From Enterobacter sp. R1(2018) (GTDB lineage: Bacteria; Pseudomonadota; Gammaproteobacteria; Enterobacterales; Enterobacteriaceae), in contig NZ_RCAA01000033.1 of assembly GCF_003628475.1 (NCBI RefSeq), forward strand, positions 100,453 to 149,303: DNA of 48,851 nucleotides, read 5' to 3'. The notes beneath the pieces were generated by a model. The model was not told the DNA's origin. It saw only the letters and a list, made by a program, of their open reading frames with translations, and made no database searches. Below, one piece after another: positions 1 to 10,932 of the stretch. The translations under genes and the position numbers were made by a program. The first letter of the stretch is position 1, and each line of letters starts with the position of its first letter.

Positions 1-212
1 AGCGGCTTGGCCGGCCCGCGCAGTATCAAAACCGGGGAACGATCAAATACGTTATGACGTTAAACGGGCCCGAACCCGTGGATTACCAGCAGTCGCCGCT
101 GGATTACGATCACTACCTCACCCGCCAGCTTCAGCCGGTGGCGGAAGGAATTTTACCTTTCCTTGAGGATGACTTTGCTACACTGATGACAGGGCAATTA
201 GGGCTATTTTGA
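1..212 (+). CDS. polB: DNA polymerase II, C-terminal fragment (5' end outside the window)
   Basis: Only the last 69 or so codons are present. The open frame enters from base 3 and stops at the TGA at 210-212. The translated end reads ...DYDHYLTRQLQPVAEG... and finishes with LMTGQLGLF, which is how the C-terminus of E. coli Pol II (family B, SOS-induced repair polymerase) ends. This segment is the end of the thumb domain, and the extreme C-terminal tail is the type of peptide that docks on the beta clamp. The catalytic and exonuclease motifs lie upstream of the window. The neighbour rapA follows in the same direction, as in E. coli. The truncation comes from the window edge and is not a mutation. 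Confidence 0.93.
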   Translation, partial: RLGRPAQYQNRGTIKYVMTLNGPEPVDYQQSPLDYDHYLTRQLQPVAEGILPFLEDDFATLMTGQLGLF

Positions 213-315
213 CGGTGACTATCTTGTTTCCTTCCAGTACCATAGCGCCCTCCTGAAACATCCATGTACCTGCTTATTGAACTGCCGCCTACTTTTGTGC
301 GCGGTGGTTATGCTA

Positions 316-343
316 TTGCCTGCAAATCTTAGTAACTGATAAT
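316..343 (+). promoter_or_regulatory. Possible sigma-70 promoter for rapA
   Basis: TTGCCT (316-321) and GATAAT (338-343) are separated by 16 bp just before the rapA start at 358. The implied leader would be only about 8 nt, so the real start site could be elsewhere in the 145-bp polB-rapA gap. No strong ribosome-binding site precedes the rapA ATG; GAG at 345-347 is the nearest candidate. Confidence 0.3.
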
Positions 344-357
344 AGAGCCGAAATCTT

Positions 358-3264
358 ATGCCTTTTACACTTGGTCAACGTTGGATCAGCGATACCGAAA
401 GCGAACTGGGACTGGGAACCGTCGTTGCAGTAGACCCAAGGATGGTTACCCTGCTTTTCCCTGCCACCGGTGAAAATCGTCTGTATTCCAGAAATGACTC
501 GCCTATCACCCGCGTGATGTTTAATCCGGGTGATACCGTCACCAGCCATGAAGGCTGGCAACTCAAAGTTGATGAAGTTAAAGAAGAAAAAGGTTTACTC
601 GCCTATATTGGCACCCGTCTGGATACCGAAGAAGCCAATACCATGCTGCGCGAGGTTTTCCTCGACAGCAAACTGGTCTTCAGCAAGCCGCAGGACCGTC
701 TGTTTGCCGGTCAGATTGACCGCATGGACCGTTTTGCCCTGCGTTTCCGCGCCCGCAAATACCAAAGCGAGCAGTACCGTCAGCCGTGGAGCGGCCTGCG
801 CGGCATGCGCACCAGCCTTATCCCGCATCAGCTGAATATCGCCCACGATGTGGGTCGTCGTCATGCGCCGCGCGTCCTGCTGGCGGACGAAGTAGGCCTG
901 GGTAAAACCATCGAAGCCGGGATGATCCTGCATCAGCAGCTTCTGGCCGGCAGCGCCGAGCGCGTTCTGATCGTGGTGCCGGAAACCCTGCAGCACCAGT
1001 GGCTGGTTGAAATGCTGCGCCGCTTTAACCTGCGCTTCGCACTGTTTGACGACGAGCGCTACGCGGAAGCCCAGCACGATAGTGATAACCCGTTCGAAAC
1101 CGAACAGCTGGTGATCTGCTCCCTTGATTTTGTGCGCCGCAGCAAGCAGCGCCTTGAGCACCTGTGCGACGCCGAGTGGGATTTAATGGTGGTCGACGAA
1201 GCTCACCATCTGGTGTGGAGCGAAGACGCCCCCAGCCGTGAGTATCAGGCCATCGAGCAGCTTGCCGAGCGCGTACCCGGCGTCCTGCTGTTAACCGCAA
1301 CGCCTGAACAGCTGGGCATGGAAAGCCACTTTGCGCGTTTGCGCCTGCTGGACCCAAGCCGCTTCCACGATTTTGAGCAGTTTGTCGAAGAACAGCAAAA
1401 CTACCGTCCTGTCGCGGATGCCGTAGCGCTGCTGCTGGCCGGCAACCATCTGACCGACGATCAGTTAAATACGTTAAGCGATCTTATCGGCGAACAGGAC
1501 ATTGAGCCGCTGCTGCAAACCGCCAATAGCGACCGCGAAGGCAGCGAGAGCGCGCGTCAGGAACTGATTTCCATGCTGATGGACCGCCACGGCACAAGCC
1601 GCGTGCTGTTCCGCAATACCCGTAACGGCGTGAAAGGCTTCCCGAAACGCGAGCTGCACACCATTCGTCTGCCGCTGCCGACGCAGTACCAGACGGCGAT
1701 CAAAGTCTCAGGGATTATGAGCGCGCGTAAGTCTGTCGAAGACCGCGCCCGCGATATGCTGTACCCGGAGCAGATTTATCAGGAGTTTGAAGGCGACAGC
1801 GGAACCTGGTGGAACTTCGATCCGCGCGTTGACTGGCTGATGGGCTACCTGACCAGCCACCGCGCTCAGAAGGTGCTGGTGATTTGCGCGAAAGCCGCCA
1901 CCGCCCTGCAGCTGGAGCAGGTTCTGCGCGAGCGCGAAGGCATTCGGGCGGCCGTGTTCCACGAAGGCATGTCGATTATCGAGCGTGACCGCGCCGCCGC
2001 CTGGTTTGCGGAAGAAGACACCGGCGCCCAGGTGCTGCTGTGTTCTGAAATCGGCTCTGAAGGCCGTAACTTCCAGTTCGCAAGCAACCTAGTGATGTTC
2101 GATCTGCCGTTTAATCCGGACCTGCTGGAGCAGCGTATCGGGCGTCTGGACCGTATCGGCCAGGCCCACGACATCCAGATCCACGTTCCCTATCTCGAAA
2201 AGACCGCGCAATCGGTGCTTGTGCAGTGGTATCACGAAGGGCTGGATGCGTTTGAACACACCTGCCCGACGGGTCGCGCTATTTACGACAACGTTTATAC
2301 GCAGCTGATTCAATATCTCGCCGCGCCAGAAAATACCGAAGGTTTCGACGAGCTCATTAAGCAGTGCCGCGAGCAGCACGACGCGCTGAAGCTTCAGCTC
2401 GAGCAAGGCCGCGACCGCCTGTTGGAAATCCATTCCAACGGCGGCGAGAAATCTCAGGCGCTGGCCGAGGCGATTTCCGCTCAGGACAACGACACCGGGC
2501 TGGTGAGCTTCGCCCTGAACCTGTTCGATATCGTCGGCATCAATCAGGACGATCGCGGCGACAACATGGTCGTACTCACCCCTTCGGACCATATGCTGGT
2601 GCCTGATTTCCCGGGCCTGCCGGAAGACGGCTGCACCATAACCTTCGAGCGCGATGTGGCGCTGTCGCGCGAAGACGCACAGTTTGTCACTTGGGAACAC
2701 CCGATTATCCGCAACGGACTGGATCTGATCCTTTCCGGCGATACCGGCAGCTGCGCCCTTTCGCTGCTGAAGAATAAGGCGCTGCCGGTGGGCACGCTGC
2801 TGCTGGAGCTGGTGTACGTCGTGGAGGCGAAAGCGCCGAAGCAGCTACAGCTCAACCGCTTCCTGCCGCCGACGCCGGTTCGTATGCTGGTGGACAAAAA
2901 CGGCACTAACCTCGCAGGCCAGGTGGAGTTTGAAAGCTTTAACCGTCAGCTGAGCGCGGTAAACCGTCATACCGGCAGCAAGCTGGTGAACGCGGTGCAG
3001 CAAGATGTGCATGCCATCCTGCAGCTGGCGGAAGAGAAGGTCGAAGCGGCGGCCCAGGTGCTGATTAAAGCCGCGCGCGAAGAGGCGGACGAGAAGCTCA
3101 GCGCGGAGCTGTCCCGACTCGAAGCGCTGAAAGCCGTTAACCCGAACATTCGTGATGACGAGCTGGAGGCTATCGAAGCCAACCGTCTGCAGGTGCTTGA
3201 GAGCCTCGCGCAGGCAAACTGGCGCCTGGACGCGCTGCGTCTGATCGTGGTGACGCACCAGTAA
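358..3264 (+). CDS. rapA: RNA polymerase-associated ATPase RapA (HepA), SWI2/SNF2 family
   Basis: The 968 residues equal the E. coli RapA length. RapA binds core RNA polymerase and uses ATP hydrolysis to recycle polymerase stalled after termination. The N-terminal tandem Tudor-like segment (about 1-110) starts [10 protein letters not shown]. The SNF2 helicase core follows: motif I DEVGLGKT at 177-184, motif II DEAH at 280-283, LLTATPEQ as motif III shortly after, and in the second RecA lobe the GSEGRNFQ and [11 protein letters not shown] motifs (IV-VI). The C-terminal third is the RapA-specific RNA polymerase-binding part and ends LRLIVVTHQ as in E. coli. The stop codon overlaps the rluA start (TAATG), so the two are probably co-transcribed. 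Nothing unusual was seen. Confidence 0.97.
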   Translation: MPFTLGQRWISDTESELGLGTVVAVDPRMVTLLFPATGENRLYSRNDSPITRVMFNPGDTVTSHEGWQLKVDEVKEEKGLLAYIGTRLDTEEANTMLREVFLDSKLVFSKPQDRLFAGQIDRMDRFALRFRARKYQSEQYRQPWSGLRGMRTSLIPHQLNIAHDVGRRHAPRVLLADEVGLGKTIEAGMILHQQLLAGSAERVLIVVPETLQHQWLVEMLRRFNLRFALFDDERYAEAQHDSDNPFETEQLVICSLDFVRRSKQRLEHLCDAEWDLMVVDEAHHLVWSEDAPSREYQAIEQLAERVPGVLLLTATPEQLGMESHFARLRLLDPSRFHDFEQFVEEQQNYRPVADAVALLLAGNHLTDDQLNTLSDLIGEQDIEPLLQTANSDREGSESARQELISMLMDRHGTSRVLFRNTRNGVKGFPKRELHTIRLPLPTQYQTAIKVSGIMSARKSVEDRARDMLYPEQIYQEFEGDSGTWWNFDPRVDWLMGYLTSHRAQKVLVICAKAATALQLEQVLREREGIRAAVFHEGMSIIERDRAAAWFAEEDTGAQVLLCSEIGSEGRNFQFASNLVMFDLPFNPDLLEQRIGRLDRIGQAHDIQIHVPYLEKTAQSVLVQWYHEGLDAFEHTCPTGRAIYDNVYTQLIQYLAAPENTEGFDELIKQCREQHDALKLQLEQGRDRLLEIHSNGGEKSQALAEAISAQDNDTGLVSFALNLFDIVGINQDDRGDNMVVLTPSDHMLVPDFPGLPEDGCTITFERDVALSREDAQFVTWEHPIIRNGLDLILSGDTGSCALSLLKNKALPVGTLLLELVYVVEAKAPKQLQLNRFLPPTPVRMLVDKNGTNLAGQVEFESFNRQLSAVNRHTGSKLVNAVQQDVHAILQLAEEKVEAAAQVLIKAAREEADEKLSAELSRLEALKAVNPNIRDDELEAIEANRLQVLESLAQANWRLDALRLIVVTHQ

Positions 3265-3923
3265 TGATAATGGAACCCTACAATCCACCGATGGATCCCT
3301 GGCTGGTCATCCTTTATCAGGATGAGCACATCATGGTTGTCAACAAGCCTTCGGGCCTGTTGTCCGTGCCGGGGCGTCTTGATGAGCATAAAGACAGCGT
3401 GATGACGCGCATCCAGCGTGACTTCCCGTTAGCGGAATCGGTGCATCGGCTGGATATGGCTACCAGCGGCGTGATCGCCGTGGCGTTGACCAAGGCAGCC
3501 GAACGCGAGCTGAAACGCCAGTTTCGTGAGCGGGAGCCGAAGAAGCAGTATGTGGCGAGGGTGTGGGGTCATCCGCAGCCGGAAGAGGGGCTGGTGGACC
3601 TGCCGCTGATTTGCGACTGGCCGAACCGGCCTAAGCAGAAGGTGTGCTACGAAACCGGCAAGTCTGCGCAGACGGAATATCAGGTGCTGGAGTATGCGGC
3701 GGATAATACCGCCCGCATCCTTTTAAAACCCATTACCGGGCGTTCACACCAGCTGCGCGTGCATATGCAGGCGTTGGGGCATCCTATTCTCGGGGATCGC
3801 TTCTACGCGACCCCGGAAGCGCGGGCGATGGCGCCGCGTTTACAGCTGCATGCGGAAATGCTGACCATCACCCATCCCGCTTACGGCACGCCGATGACGT
3901 TTCGCGCTGCGGCAGACTTTTAG
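3264..3923 (+). CDS. rluA: Dual-specificity RNA pseudouridine synthase RluA (23S rRNA U746 / tRNA U32)
   Basis: The 219 residues equal the E. coli length. RluA makes pseudouridine at 23S rRNA position 746 and at position 32 of several tRNAs. The catalytic aspartate is D64 in the family motif HRLDMATSG (61-69). The downstream GRSHQLRVHM block and LGDRFYA are typical of the RluA/RsuA fold, and there is no N-terminal S4 domain, which is normal for RluA. The ATG at 3264 shares one base with the rapA stop. A second in-frame ATG at 3270 (MEPYNPP) is an equally plausible start and would remove two residues. The gene ends just before a REP-like hairpin and converges with djlA. Confidence 0.96.
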   Translation: MIMEPYNPPMDPWLVILYQDEHIMVVNKPSGLLSVPGRLDEHKDSVMTRIQRDFPLAESVHRLDMATSGVIAVALTKAAERELKRQFREREPKKQYVARVWGHPQPEEGLVDLPLICDWPNRPKQKVCYETGKSAQTEYQVLEYAADNTARILLKPITGRSHQLRVHMQALGHPILGDRFYATPEARAMAPRLQLHAEMLTITHPAYGTPMTFRAAADF

Positions 3924-3927
3924 CATT

Positions 3928-3962
3928 GTAGGGTGGATAAGCGTAAGCGCCATCCACCCGTT
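3928..3962. repeat. REP-like palindromic element
   Basis: GGGTGGAT (3931-3938) pairs with ATCCACCC (3952-3959), and an inner GCG/CGC pair (3941-3943 with 3948-3950) closes a TAAG loop. The arrangement, a GC-rich imperfect palindrome beginning GTAGGGTGGATAAGCG, resembles the dispersed intergenic REP/BIME elements of enterobacteria. It lies between convergent rluA and djlA and could stabilise 3' ends or stop transcription. It has no T-tract. Confidence 0.55.
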
Positions 3963-4022
3963 ATGTCGGGCGGCGCGGCGCTTACCCGATCTGTAAAAGA
4001 AGTTTCCCCGCGCTCGCCCTTT

Positions 4023-4835
4023 TTATTTGAACCCTTTCGCCGTCTTTATCAAATCATAGGCCTTCTGGATTTCCTGGGCTTTCTGCTTCGCCATCTGCAT
4101 CATCTCCGGCGGCAGCCCTTTCGCCACCAGCTTGTCCGGGTGATGCTCGCTCATAAGTTTGCGATAGGCGCGCTTGATGACCGCCGGATCATCGCTGCTC
4201 TTCACGCCCAGCACGTTACAGGCGTCCTCAAGCGTCGGGCCGCGCTGTTGCTGCTGGAAGCCCTCGCTCTGCCGCTGGCTGTAGCCGCCGCCAAACTGCT
4301 GGCCGCCCTCCATCATGCGCAGGAACTGATCGAACTGAAGGCGTGAAATGCCGAGCTCTTCCGCAATGACATACAGCACCTGACGTTCGTTGGGATGCAG
4401 CGAGCCGTCGGCAAAGGCCGCCTGAATCTGAATTTCCAGAAACATCCTAATCAAATCGAACCGACCAAAACAGACGCTGCGCAGCTGGCGCATTTTCTCG
4501 CGCAGCGGATAGCCGTTCTCTTTGCCAGTGCGAAATGCGTGCTGTGCTGCGCTTCTGGCGTTGCCGTGCAGCTGCATCTGGTCCATCAGCAGGGAGGCTA
4601 TCTGAATATCCGCCTCGGTAACGCGTCCTTTAGATTTGGTCAGATGGCCCATCACCTCAAAGGTGGTGCTAAAAAACAGCGACTGACGCTGCTGTTGATT
4701 AGAAAACCAGGCGCTGCGGCGGCTGCGCACCTTATCGATCGTATGACCAATCAGCAACCCTAACACCACGCCCCAGAAGCCACCGCCCATAATAAGTGCT
4801 ATTGCGACACCGAGTACTTTTCCCCAATACTGCAT
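4023..4835 (-). CDS. djlA: Membrane-anchored J-domain co-chaperone DjlA
   Basis: 270 residues (E. coli 271). DjlA is an inner-membrane type III DnaK co-chaperone that activates the Rcs envelope-stress phosphorelay when overproduced. A single glycine-rich N-terminal transmembrane segment (about 6-31, [15 protein letters not shown]) carries the GxxxG-type dimerisation pattern. It is followed by a TerB-like helical domain (about 50-175), a Q/G-rich linker (about 178-200) and a C-terminal J domain (about 205-270) with the essential HPD at 232-234. Its partner DnaK is encoded at 40396-42312. It is transcribed divergently from lptD across a 182-bp gap in which I could not assign a promoter with confidence. 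Confidence 0.95.
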   Translation of the reverse strand: MQYWGKVLGVAIALIMGGGFWGVVLGLLIGHTIDKVRSRRSAWFSNQQQRQSLFFSTTFEVMGHLTKSKGRVTEADIQIASLLMDQMQLHGNARSAAQHAFRTGKENGYPLREKMRQLRSVCFGRFDLIRMFLEIQIQAAFADGSLHPNERQVLYVIAEELGISRLQFDQFLRMMEGGQQFGGGYSQRQSEGFQQQQRGPTLEDACNVLGVKSSDDPAVIKRAYRKLMSEHHPDKLVAKGLPPEMMQMAKQKAQEIQKAYDLIKTAKGFK

Positions 4836-5017
4836 ATACTCCCCAAATCGTCATGCTGTCGGCTAGAATTTGCTTTATCATACCCGTCATTGATAGCGGT
4901 GCCTAACGGCTGCGCGCTAACGGGCAGGATTAACACTAGCGCTGTGGTGATGAGTAAGTTAGTCTCTGACCGTTTGCCGACGCTAAGCCATTGATGATGG
5001 AACAACGAATAACACGT

Positions 5018-7396
5018 ATGAAAAAACGTATTCCCACCTTGCTGGCCACCCTGATTGGCTCAGCGCTTTATAGCCAACAAGGTCTGGCTGCCGATCTTGC
5101 CTCGCAGTGTATGCTTGGCGTACCCAGCTATAATCGCCCGTTGATCGAAGGCGACACGAATAACCTGCCGGTTACGATTAACGCTGACCATGCGAAAGGC
5201 GATTATCCTGACAATGCGGTATTTACCGGCAACGTGGATATTCAGCAAGGTAACAGTCGTCTGCAGTCCGATGAGGTTCAGCTGCATCAGAAGCAGGTCG
5301 AAGGACAGCCCGACCCCGTACGCACGGTGGACGCGTTGGGTAATGTGCACTACGACGACAATCAGGTCATCCTGAAAGGTCCTAAAGCCTGGTCTAACTT
5401 AAACACCAAAGATACCAACGTCTGGGAAGGCGACTATCAGATGGTCGACCGCCAGGGTCGCGGCACGGCCGACGTGATGAAACAGCGCGGCAATAACCGC
5501 TACACCATCCTTGATAACGGGACTTTCACCTCCTGCCTGCCGGGTTCTAATACCTGGAGCGTGGTGGGAAGCGAAGTGATTCAGGACCGGGAAGAGCAGG
5601 TCGCTGAAATCTGGAACGCCCGCTTTAAGCTTGGCCCGGTGCCGGTGTTCTACAGCCCTTATTTGCAGTTGCCGATCGGCGATAAACGCCGTTCCGGTTT
5701 CCTGATCCCCAATGCGAAATACAGCACCACAAACTACTTTGAGTTTTCGCTTCCGTACTACTGGAACATCGCGCCAAACTTCGATGCCACCATCACCCCG
5801 CATTATATTGATAAGCGCGGCGGTATTCAGTGGCAGAATGAATTCCGCTACCTGACCCAAGCGGGTGCCGGCCTGATGGAGTTCGACTATCTGCCGTCTG
5901 ACGACGAGTATAAAAACGAATCTGGCGTTCAGCCCGGTGAAAGCGATCGTCGCTGGTTATTCTACTGGCGCCATGGCGGCGTTATGGATCAGGTCTGGCG
6001 TTTCAACGTCGACTATACCAAAGTCAGCGATGATAAGTATTTTAATGACTTTACCTCGCAGTACGGCTCCAACACCGATGGCTACGCGACGCAAAAATTC
6101 AGCGTCGGCTATGCGGTGCAAAACTTTGACGCAACGATTTCGACCAAGCAGTTCCAAGTGTTTGATTCTCAGCGTACGCGTAACTCCTACCGTGCCGAAC
6201 CGCAGTTGGACGTCAACTACTACCAGAATGACGTTGGGCCTTTCGATACGCGTATTTACGGCCAGGCCGTCAAATTCACCAACGTGAATGAAAACCTGCC
6301 GGAAGCCACGCGTCTGCACGTAGAGCCAACGATCAGCCTGCCGTTATCCAACGGCTGGGCAAGTCTGAATACCGAAGCCAAGGTCATGGCTACGCATTAT
6401 CAGCAGACCAATCTGGATGAGTATCGCTATTACGTCAGAAATAGCGCAACCAGCCTTGCGGCAGCCAACAAACTCGATGGAACCGTTAACCGGACCCTGC
6501 CGCAGTTCAAAATGGACGGTAAGCTGATTTTCGACCGGGATATGGACTCGGTCGCAGGCTGGACGCAAACTCTCGAACCGCGCGCTCAGTATCTTTATGT
6601 CCCTTATAAAGATCAGAGCAATATTAATAACTATGACTCGTCCCTGCTGCAGTCCGACTATAACGGCCTGTTCCGCGACAGAACCTATGGCGGTCTGGAC
6701 CGTATTGCCTCCGCCAACCAGGTTACTACCGGCTTAACCTCGCGTATTTATGATGATGCGTCGATTGAACGTTTTAACGTTTCTGCGGGTCAAATCTACT
6801 ACTTCACTCAGTCGCGTACCGGCGATGATAATATTAACTGGGAGAAGGATAAGCAGACAGGCTCCGTAGTCTGGGCGGGTGACACCTACTGGCGCGTAAC
6901 CGACCGCTGGAATTTACGCGGCGGCCTGCAATACGACGCACGCCTTGATAACGTCGCGACCGGTAACGGCGTGATCGAATATCGTCGCGACGCAGACCGT
7001 ATGGTACAGCTGAACTACCGCTATGCCAGCCCGGAATATATTCAGGCGACGCTGCCGAGCTTTGCGACAGCAAGCCAGTATAAAAAAGGTATTTCGCAGG
7101 TAGGTATGACGGCAAGCTGGCCGGTTGTCGACCGCTGGTCAGTTGTCGGCGCGTACTACTACGACACCAACGCGCAACAGGTGGCAGACTCCCTGCTTGC
7201 CGTGCAGTACAGCTCATGCTGTTATGCGATTCGTGTTGGTTATGAACGCAAAATTAACGGCTGGGAAGACAATCAAAGCAAATACGACAACGTATTCGGC
7301 TTTAACATCGAGTTACGCGGCCTGAGTTCAAACTATGGCCTGGGCACACAGCAGATGTTGCGTTCTAACACGCTGCCGTATCAAAGCTCGATGTAA
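5018..7396 (+). CDS. lptD: LPS-assembly protein LptD (outer-membrane beta-barrel)
   Basis: LptD, with the lipoprotein LptE, inserts lipopolysaccharide into the outer leaflet of the outer membrane. The start is set at ATG 5018 ([10 protein letters not shown]), where the E. coli protein begins and the signal peptide starts; the frame is open to a TTG at 4991, which would prepend nine residues. The signal peptide ends near residue 24 ([10 protein letters not shown]). C31, C173 and the CC pair at 734-735 are the four cysteines whose non-consecutive disulfides are needed for function. Residues about 40-200 form the periplasmic OstA/LptA-like jellyroll, and the rest is the 26-strand barrel with alternating aromatic residues. 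At 792 residues it is slightly longer than E. coli (784), with changes in barrel loops near [10 protein letters not shown] and [12 protein letters not shown]. It heads the lptD-surA-pdxA-rsmA-apaG-apaH cluster. Confidence 0.97.
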   Translation: MKKRIPTLLATLIGSALYSQQGLAADLASQCMLGVPSYNRPLIEGDTNNLPVTINADHAKGDYPDNAVFTGNVDIQQGNSRLQSDEVQLHQKQVEGQPDPVRTVDALGNVHYDDNQVILKGPKAWSNLNTKDTNVWEGDYQMVDRQGRGTADVMKQRGNNRYTILDNGTFTSCLPGSNTWSVVGSEVIQDREEQVAEIWNARFKLGPVPVFYSPYLQLPIGDKRRSGFLIPNAKYSTTNYFEFSLPYYWNIAPNFDATITPHYIDKRGGIQWQNEFRYLTQAGAGLMEFDYLPSDDEYKNESGVQPGESDRRWLFYWRHGGVMDQVWRFNVDYTKVSDDKYFNDFTSQYGSNTDGYATQKFSVGYAVQNFDATISTKQFQVFDSQRTRNSYRAEPQLDVNYYQNDVGPFDTRIYGQAVKFTNVNENLPEATRLHVEPTISLPLSNGWASLNTEAKVMATHYQQTNLDEYRYYVRNSATSLAAANKLDGTVNRTLPQFKMDGKLIFDRDMDSVAGWTQTLEPRAQYLYVPYKDQSNINNYDSSLLQSDYNGLFRDRTYGGLDRIASANQVTTGLTSRIYDDASIERFNVSAGQIYYFTQSRTGDDNINWEKDKQTGSVVWAGDTYWRVTDRWNLRGGLQYDARLDNVATGNGVIEYRRDADRMVQLNYRYASPEYIQATLPSFATASQYKKGISQVGMTASWPVVDRWSVVGAYYYDTNAQQVADSLLAVQYSSCCYAIRVGYERKINGWEDNQSKYDNVFGFNIELRGLSSNYGLGTQQMLRSNTLPYQSSM

Positions 7397-7452
7397 TTCA
7401 CTTTGACTTGAAAACGTAATCCGCTTTGCGGCTAAGTAAAAATGGAAAAAGT

Positions 7453-8745
7453 ATGAAGAACTGGAGAACGCTGCTTCTTGGTATCGCCTTAGCGGCGAAT
7501 ACTACCTTCGCGGCGCCACAAGTGGTCGACAAAGTAGCAGCCGTAGTAAACAACGGCGTAGTCCTTGAAAGCGATGTCGATGGCTTAATGCAATCGGTAA
7601 AACTCAATGCACAGCAAGCGGGCCAGCAGCTGCCGGATGACAACACGCTGCGCCATCAGATCCTGGAACGTCTGATCATGGACCAGATCGTCTTGCAGAT
7701 GGGCCAGAAAATGGGCGTGAAAATCACCGACGAGCAGCTTGATAAAGCTATTGCGGACATTGCCGCGCAAAACAAAATGAGCATGGATCAGATGCGTAGC
7801 CGTCTGGCCTATGACGGCATCAATTACAACACCTATCGCGAACAGATTCGTAAAGAGATGACCATCTCCGAGGTGCGTAATAACGAAGTGCGCCGTCGCG
7901 TGACCATTCTGCCGCAGGAGGTTGATTCTCTGGCGCAGCAGGTTGGTAGCCAAAACGACAGCAGCACGGAGCTGAACCTGAGCCATATCCTTATTCCGCT
8001 GCCGGAAAACCCAACGTCCGATCAGGTTGACGAAGCGGAGAAACAGGCTCGTGATATCGTTTCTCAGGCGCAAAACGGCGCGGACTTCGGCAAGCTTGCT
8101 ATCACCTATTCAGCCGACCAGCAGGCGCTGAAAGGCGGCCAGATGGGCTGGGGTCGTATCCAGGAGCTGCCATCAATTTTCGCCCAGGCGCTGTCTACCG
8201 CGAAAAAAGGTGACGTCATCGGTCCGGTGCGTTCCGGCGTTGGTTTCCACATCCTGAAGGTGAACGATCTGCGCGGCCAGAGCCAAAGCGTTTCCGTAAC
8301 CGAAGTGCATGCCCGTCACATCCTGCTTAAACCGTCGCCGATCCTCACCGATCAGCAGGCGCGTCTGAAGCTTGAACAAATCGCAGCCGATATTAAGAGT
8401 GGCAAAACCACCTTTGATAAAGCCGCAAAAGAGTTCTCTGACGATCCCGGCTCGGCTAATCAGGGCGGCGATCTCGGCTGGTCTTCTCCGGATGTCTACG
8501 ATCCGGCCTTCCGCGACGCCATCATGAAACTCAGCAAAGGCCAGACCAGCGCGCCGGTGCACTCTTCCTTCGGCTGGCATTTGATCGAACTGCTCGATAC
8601 CCGCAAAGTCGACAAGACTGACGCGGCGCAGAAAGACCGTGCGTACCGTATGCTGTTTAACCGCAAGTTCTCTGAAGAAGCGCAGACCTGGATGCAGGAA
8701 CAGCGTGCCAGCGCTTACGTGAAGATTAACGGCAGCAATGGCTAA
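7453..8745 (+). CDS. surA: Periplasmic chaperone / peptidyl-prolyl isomerase SurA
   Basis: SurA escorts unfolded outer-membrane proteins, including LptD encoded just upstream, to the BAM complex. The ATG at 7453 starts [12 protein letters not shown], a classical signal peptide cleaved after about residue 20 (TTFA/APQ). The frame is open nine codons further upstream, but that part has no signal-peptide logic. The 430-residue protein (E. coli 428) has the N-terminal chaperone domain (about 21-170) and two parvulin PPIase domains (about 172-272 and 283-382) with SHILIPLP and [10 protein letters not shown] as their first strands and GxGFH/SSFGWH near their ends. The C-terminal helix rejoins the chaperone domain. 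The last 8 bp overlap pdxA, suggesting translational coupling. Confidence 0.97.
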   Translation: MKNWRTLLLGIALAANTTFAAPQVVDKVAAVVNNGVVLESDVDGLMQSVKLNAQQAGQQLPDDNTLRHQILERLIMDQIVLQMGQKMGVKITDEQLDKAIADIAAQNKMSMDQMRSRLAYDGINYNTYREQIRKEMTISEVRNNEVRRRVTILPQEVDSLAQQVGSQNDSSTELNLSHILIPLPENPTSDQVDEAEKQARDIVSQAQNGADFGKLAITYSADQQALKGGQMGWGRIQELPSIFAQALSTAKKGDVIGPVRSGVGFHILKVNDLRGQSQSVSVTEVHARHILLKPSPILTDQQARLKLEQIAADIKSGKTTFDKAAKEFSDDPGSANQGGDLGWSSPDVYDPAFRDAIMKLSKGQTSAPVHSSFGWHLIELLDTRKVDKTDAAQKDRAYRMLFNRKFSEEAQTWMQEQRASAYVKINGSNG

Positions 8746-9727
8746 TGTCTCTCGCGTGACCCTTACGCCCGGCGAACCCGCCGGGATTGGTCCCGACCTG
8801 GTCGTCGCGCTCGCGCAGCGCGACTGGCCTGTTGAACTGGTCGTCTGCGCAGCCCCTGAACTCCTGCTTGAACGAGCAGCCCTGCTCGGCCTGCCGCTTG
8901 CCCTTCAGCCCTATCAGCCTCATCTGCCAGCCGCGCCTCAGGCCGCAGGAACCTTAACCATCCTGCCGCTCGCTCTGCGCGCTCCTGTCGTTCCCGGCCA
9001 ACTGGACGTGCGTAACAGCGCTTATGTCGTAGAAACGCTGGCCCGCGCCTGCGATGGCTGTCTTAACGGTGAGTTTGCGGCATTGATTACCGGCCCGGTG
9101 CACAAAGGCATTATCAATGATGCCGGCATCCCGTTTATCGGCCATACGGAATTCTTTGAGGAACGCTCGCACAGCGAAAAAGTCGTGATGATGCTGGCGA
9201 CGGAAGAGCTGCGGGTGGCGCTGGCAACGACGCATCTGCCGCTAAAAGCGATTAGCGATGCCGTCACGCCAGATTTATTACGCCAGATAATCTCTATCCT
9301 GTATCATGACCTGCAAACTAAGTTTGGTATTGCGCAACCTCACGTGCTGGTATGCGGCCTGAATCCCCATGCGGGCGAAGGCGGCCATATGGGCACCGAA
9401 GAGATTGATACCATTATTCCGGTACTCGACGAGATGCGCGCGCAGGGGATGAACCTCTCAGGCCCGTTGCCGGCTGATACGCTCTTTCAGCCGAAGTATC
9501 TCGACCACGCCGATGCGGTACTGGCGATGTATCACGATCAGGGCCTGCCGGTATTAAAATACCAGGGCTTTGGCCGTGCGGTGAATATCACCTTAGGCTT
9601 ACCTTTTATCCGCACCTCGGTTGACCATGGGACCGCTCTTGAACTTGCAGCCCAGGGAAAAGCCGACGTCGGCAGTTTTATTACGGCGCTTAATCTCGCC
9701 ATTAGAATGATTGCTAATACTCAATGA
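8738..9727 (+). CDS. pdxA: 4-hydroxythreonine-4-phosphate dehydrogenase PdxA
   Basis: PdxA oxidises 4-phosphohydroxy-L-threonine in the DXP-dependent pyridoxal 5'-phosphate pathway, feeding PdxJ. The 329 residues equal the E. coli length. The start [12 protein letters not shown] is the family signature. The divalent metal is held by histidines in [20 protein letters not shown] and [12 protein letters not shown], all present. The ATG at 8738 lies inside the end of surA (8-bp overlap), and the stop overlaps rsmA by 4 bp (ATGA). Confidence 0.96.
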   Translation: MANVSRVTLTPGEPAGIGPDLVVALAQRDWPVELVVCAAPELLLERAALLGLPLALQPYQPHLPAAPQAAGTLTILPLALRAPVVPGQLDVRNSAYVVETLARACDGCLNGEFAALITGPVHKGIINDAGIPFIGHTEFFEERSHSEKVVMMLATEELRVALATTHLPLKAISDAVTPDLLRQIISILYHDLQTKFGIAQPHVLVCGLNPHAGEGGHMGTEEIDTIIPVLDEMRAQGMNLSGPLPADTLFQPKYLDHADAVLAMYHDQGLPVLKYQGFGRAVNITLGLPFIRTSVDHGTALELAAQGKADVGSFITALNLAIRMIANTQ

Positions 9728-10548
9728 ATACTCGCGTCCACCAGGGCCACCTTGCCCGTAAACGTTTTGGACAAAACTTCCTTAATGACCAGTTCGTTAT
9801 CGACAGTATTGTTTCCGCTATTAATCCGCAGAAAGGCCAGGCGATGGTTGAAATCGGCCCCGGCCTCGGTGCATTAACCGAGCCTGTGGGTGAACGCCTG
9901 GACGAAATGACCGTTATCGAACTCGACCGCGATCTGGCGGCCCGCCTGCAGACGCATCCGTTTTTAGCCCCTAAGCTGACGATTTATCAGCAGGATGCCA
10001 TGACCATGGACTTTGGCGAGCTGTCAAAAAAAATCGGCCAGCCGCTGCGCGTATTCGGTAACCTGCCGTATAACATCTCTACGCCGTTGATGTTCCATCT
10101 CTTTAGCTATACTGATGCCATTGCGGACATGCATTTTATGCTGCAAAAAGAAGTGGTGAATCGTCTGGTTGCGGGCCCAAACAGTAAGGCGTATGGTCGT
10201 TTATCGGTAATGGCGCAATACTATTGCAACGTTATCCCGGTGCTTGAAGTGCCGCCAACGGCCTTCACACCCGCGCCAAAAGTGGATTCAGCAGTAGTAC
10301 GCCTGATTCCTCATGCGACGATACCGCACCCGGTAAAAGAGCTGCGCGTGTTAAGCCGCATCACTACTGAAGCGTTTAACAAGCGCCGTAAAACGATTCG
10401 CAACAGCCTGGGTCATCTGTTCAGCGCAGAAGTCATGGCGGAACTCGGTATTGATGCGACCCTGCGCGCTGAGAACATCTCAGTTGCCCAGTATTGCCGG
10501 CTGGCAAACTATCTGGCTGAAAATCCGCAGCAGCCGAAGGAGAGTTAA
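9724..10548 (+). CDS. rsmA: 16S rRNA (A1518/A1519) dimethyltransferase RsmA (KsgA)
   Basis: RsmA dimethylates two adjacent adenosines in the 3' terminal hairpin of 16S rRNA using SAM and acts as a late 30S assembly checkpoint. It has 274 residues (E. coli 273). The SAM-binding motif VEIGPG is at 42-47 and the catalytic NLPY at 113-116, followed by NIST. The C-terminal helical domain contains [16 protein letters not shown], the rRNA-binding region. Loss-of-function alleles give kasugamycin resistance, but no disruption is visible here. The start overlaps the pdxA stop, and apaG begins 2 nt after this stop. Confidence 0.97.
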   Translation: MNTRVHQGHLARKRFGQNFLNDQFVIDSIVSAINPQKGQAMVEIGPGLGALTEPVGERLDEMTVIELDRDLAARLQTHPFLAPKLTIYQQDAMTMDFGELSKKIGQPLRVFGNLPYNISTPLMFHLFSYTDAIADMHFMLQKEVVNRLVAGPNSKAYGRLSVMAQYYCNVIPVLEVPPTAFTPAPKVDSAVVRLIPHATIPHPVKELRVLSRITTEAFNKRRKTIRNSLGHLFSAEVMAELGIDATLRAENISVAQYCRLANYLAENPQQPKES

Positions 10549-10550
10549 CG

Positions 10551-10928
10551 ATGTTAAATTCGCCCCGCGTATGCGTTCAGGTGCAGAGCGTTTATATCGA
10601 ATCACAGTCCTCCCCCGAGAACGAACGTTTCGTTTTTGCTTATACCGTAACCATCCGCAACCTGGGGCGAACGCCGGTGCAGCTACTTGGCCGTTACTGG
10701 CTGATTACCAACGGCAACGGCCATGAAACCGAGGTGCAGGGCGAAGGCGTCGTCGGCGTCCAGCCCCATATCGAACCGGGCAACGAATACAGCTATACCA
10801 GCGGCGCGGTGCTTGAAACGCCGCTGGGCACCATGCAGGGCCATTACGAAATGGTCGATTCTCAGGGCGAGGCTTTCCGCGTCGCCATTCCCGTCTTCCG
10901 TCTGGCCATACCAGCCTTCATTCACTGA
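10551..10928 (+). CDS. apaG: ApaG protein (FN3-like beta-sandwich)
   Basis: The 125 residues equal the E. coli length. ApaG is a single immunoglobulin/fibronectin-III-like domain protein encoded upstream of apaH across proteobacteria. Its biochemical role is not settled, although nucleotide or pyrophosphate binding has been suggested. The family signatures [22 protein letters not shown] and VVGVQP are present, as is the GTMQGHYEM stretch. A good ribosome-binding site, AAGGAGAG, lies 7 nt before the ATG. apaH starts 4 nt after the stop. Confidence 0.95.
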   Translation: MLNSPRVCVQVQSVYIESQSSPENERFVFAYTVTIRNLGRTPVQLLGRYWLITNGNGHETEVQGEGVVGVQPHIEPGNEYSYTSGAVLETPLGTMQGHYEMVDSQGEAFRVAIPVFRLAIPAFIH

Positions 10929-10932
10929 TACG

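Noticed and set aside
264-332. 22-codon frame between polB and rapA
   Set aside because: No ribosome-binding site, very short, and no recognisable similarity; expected by chance.
4991-5017. Upstream TTG start for lptD adding nine residues
   Set aside because: The signal peptide and the E. coli start both begin at ATG 5018; the extension would precede the signal peptide.
10723-10932. Upstream extension of apaH through apaG
   Set aside because: The ApaH family start [11 protein letters not shown] is at 10933, and the extension overlaps apaG, a conserved gene in another frame.
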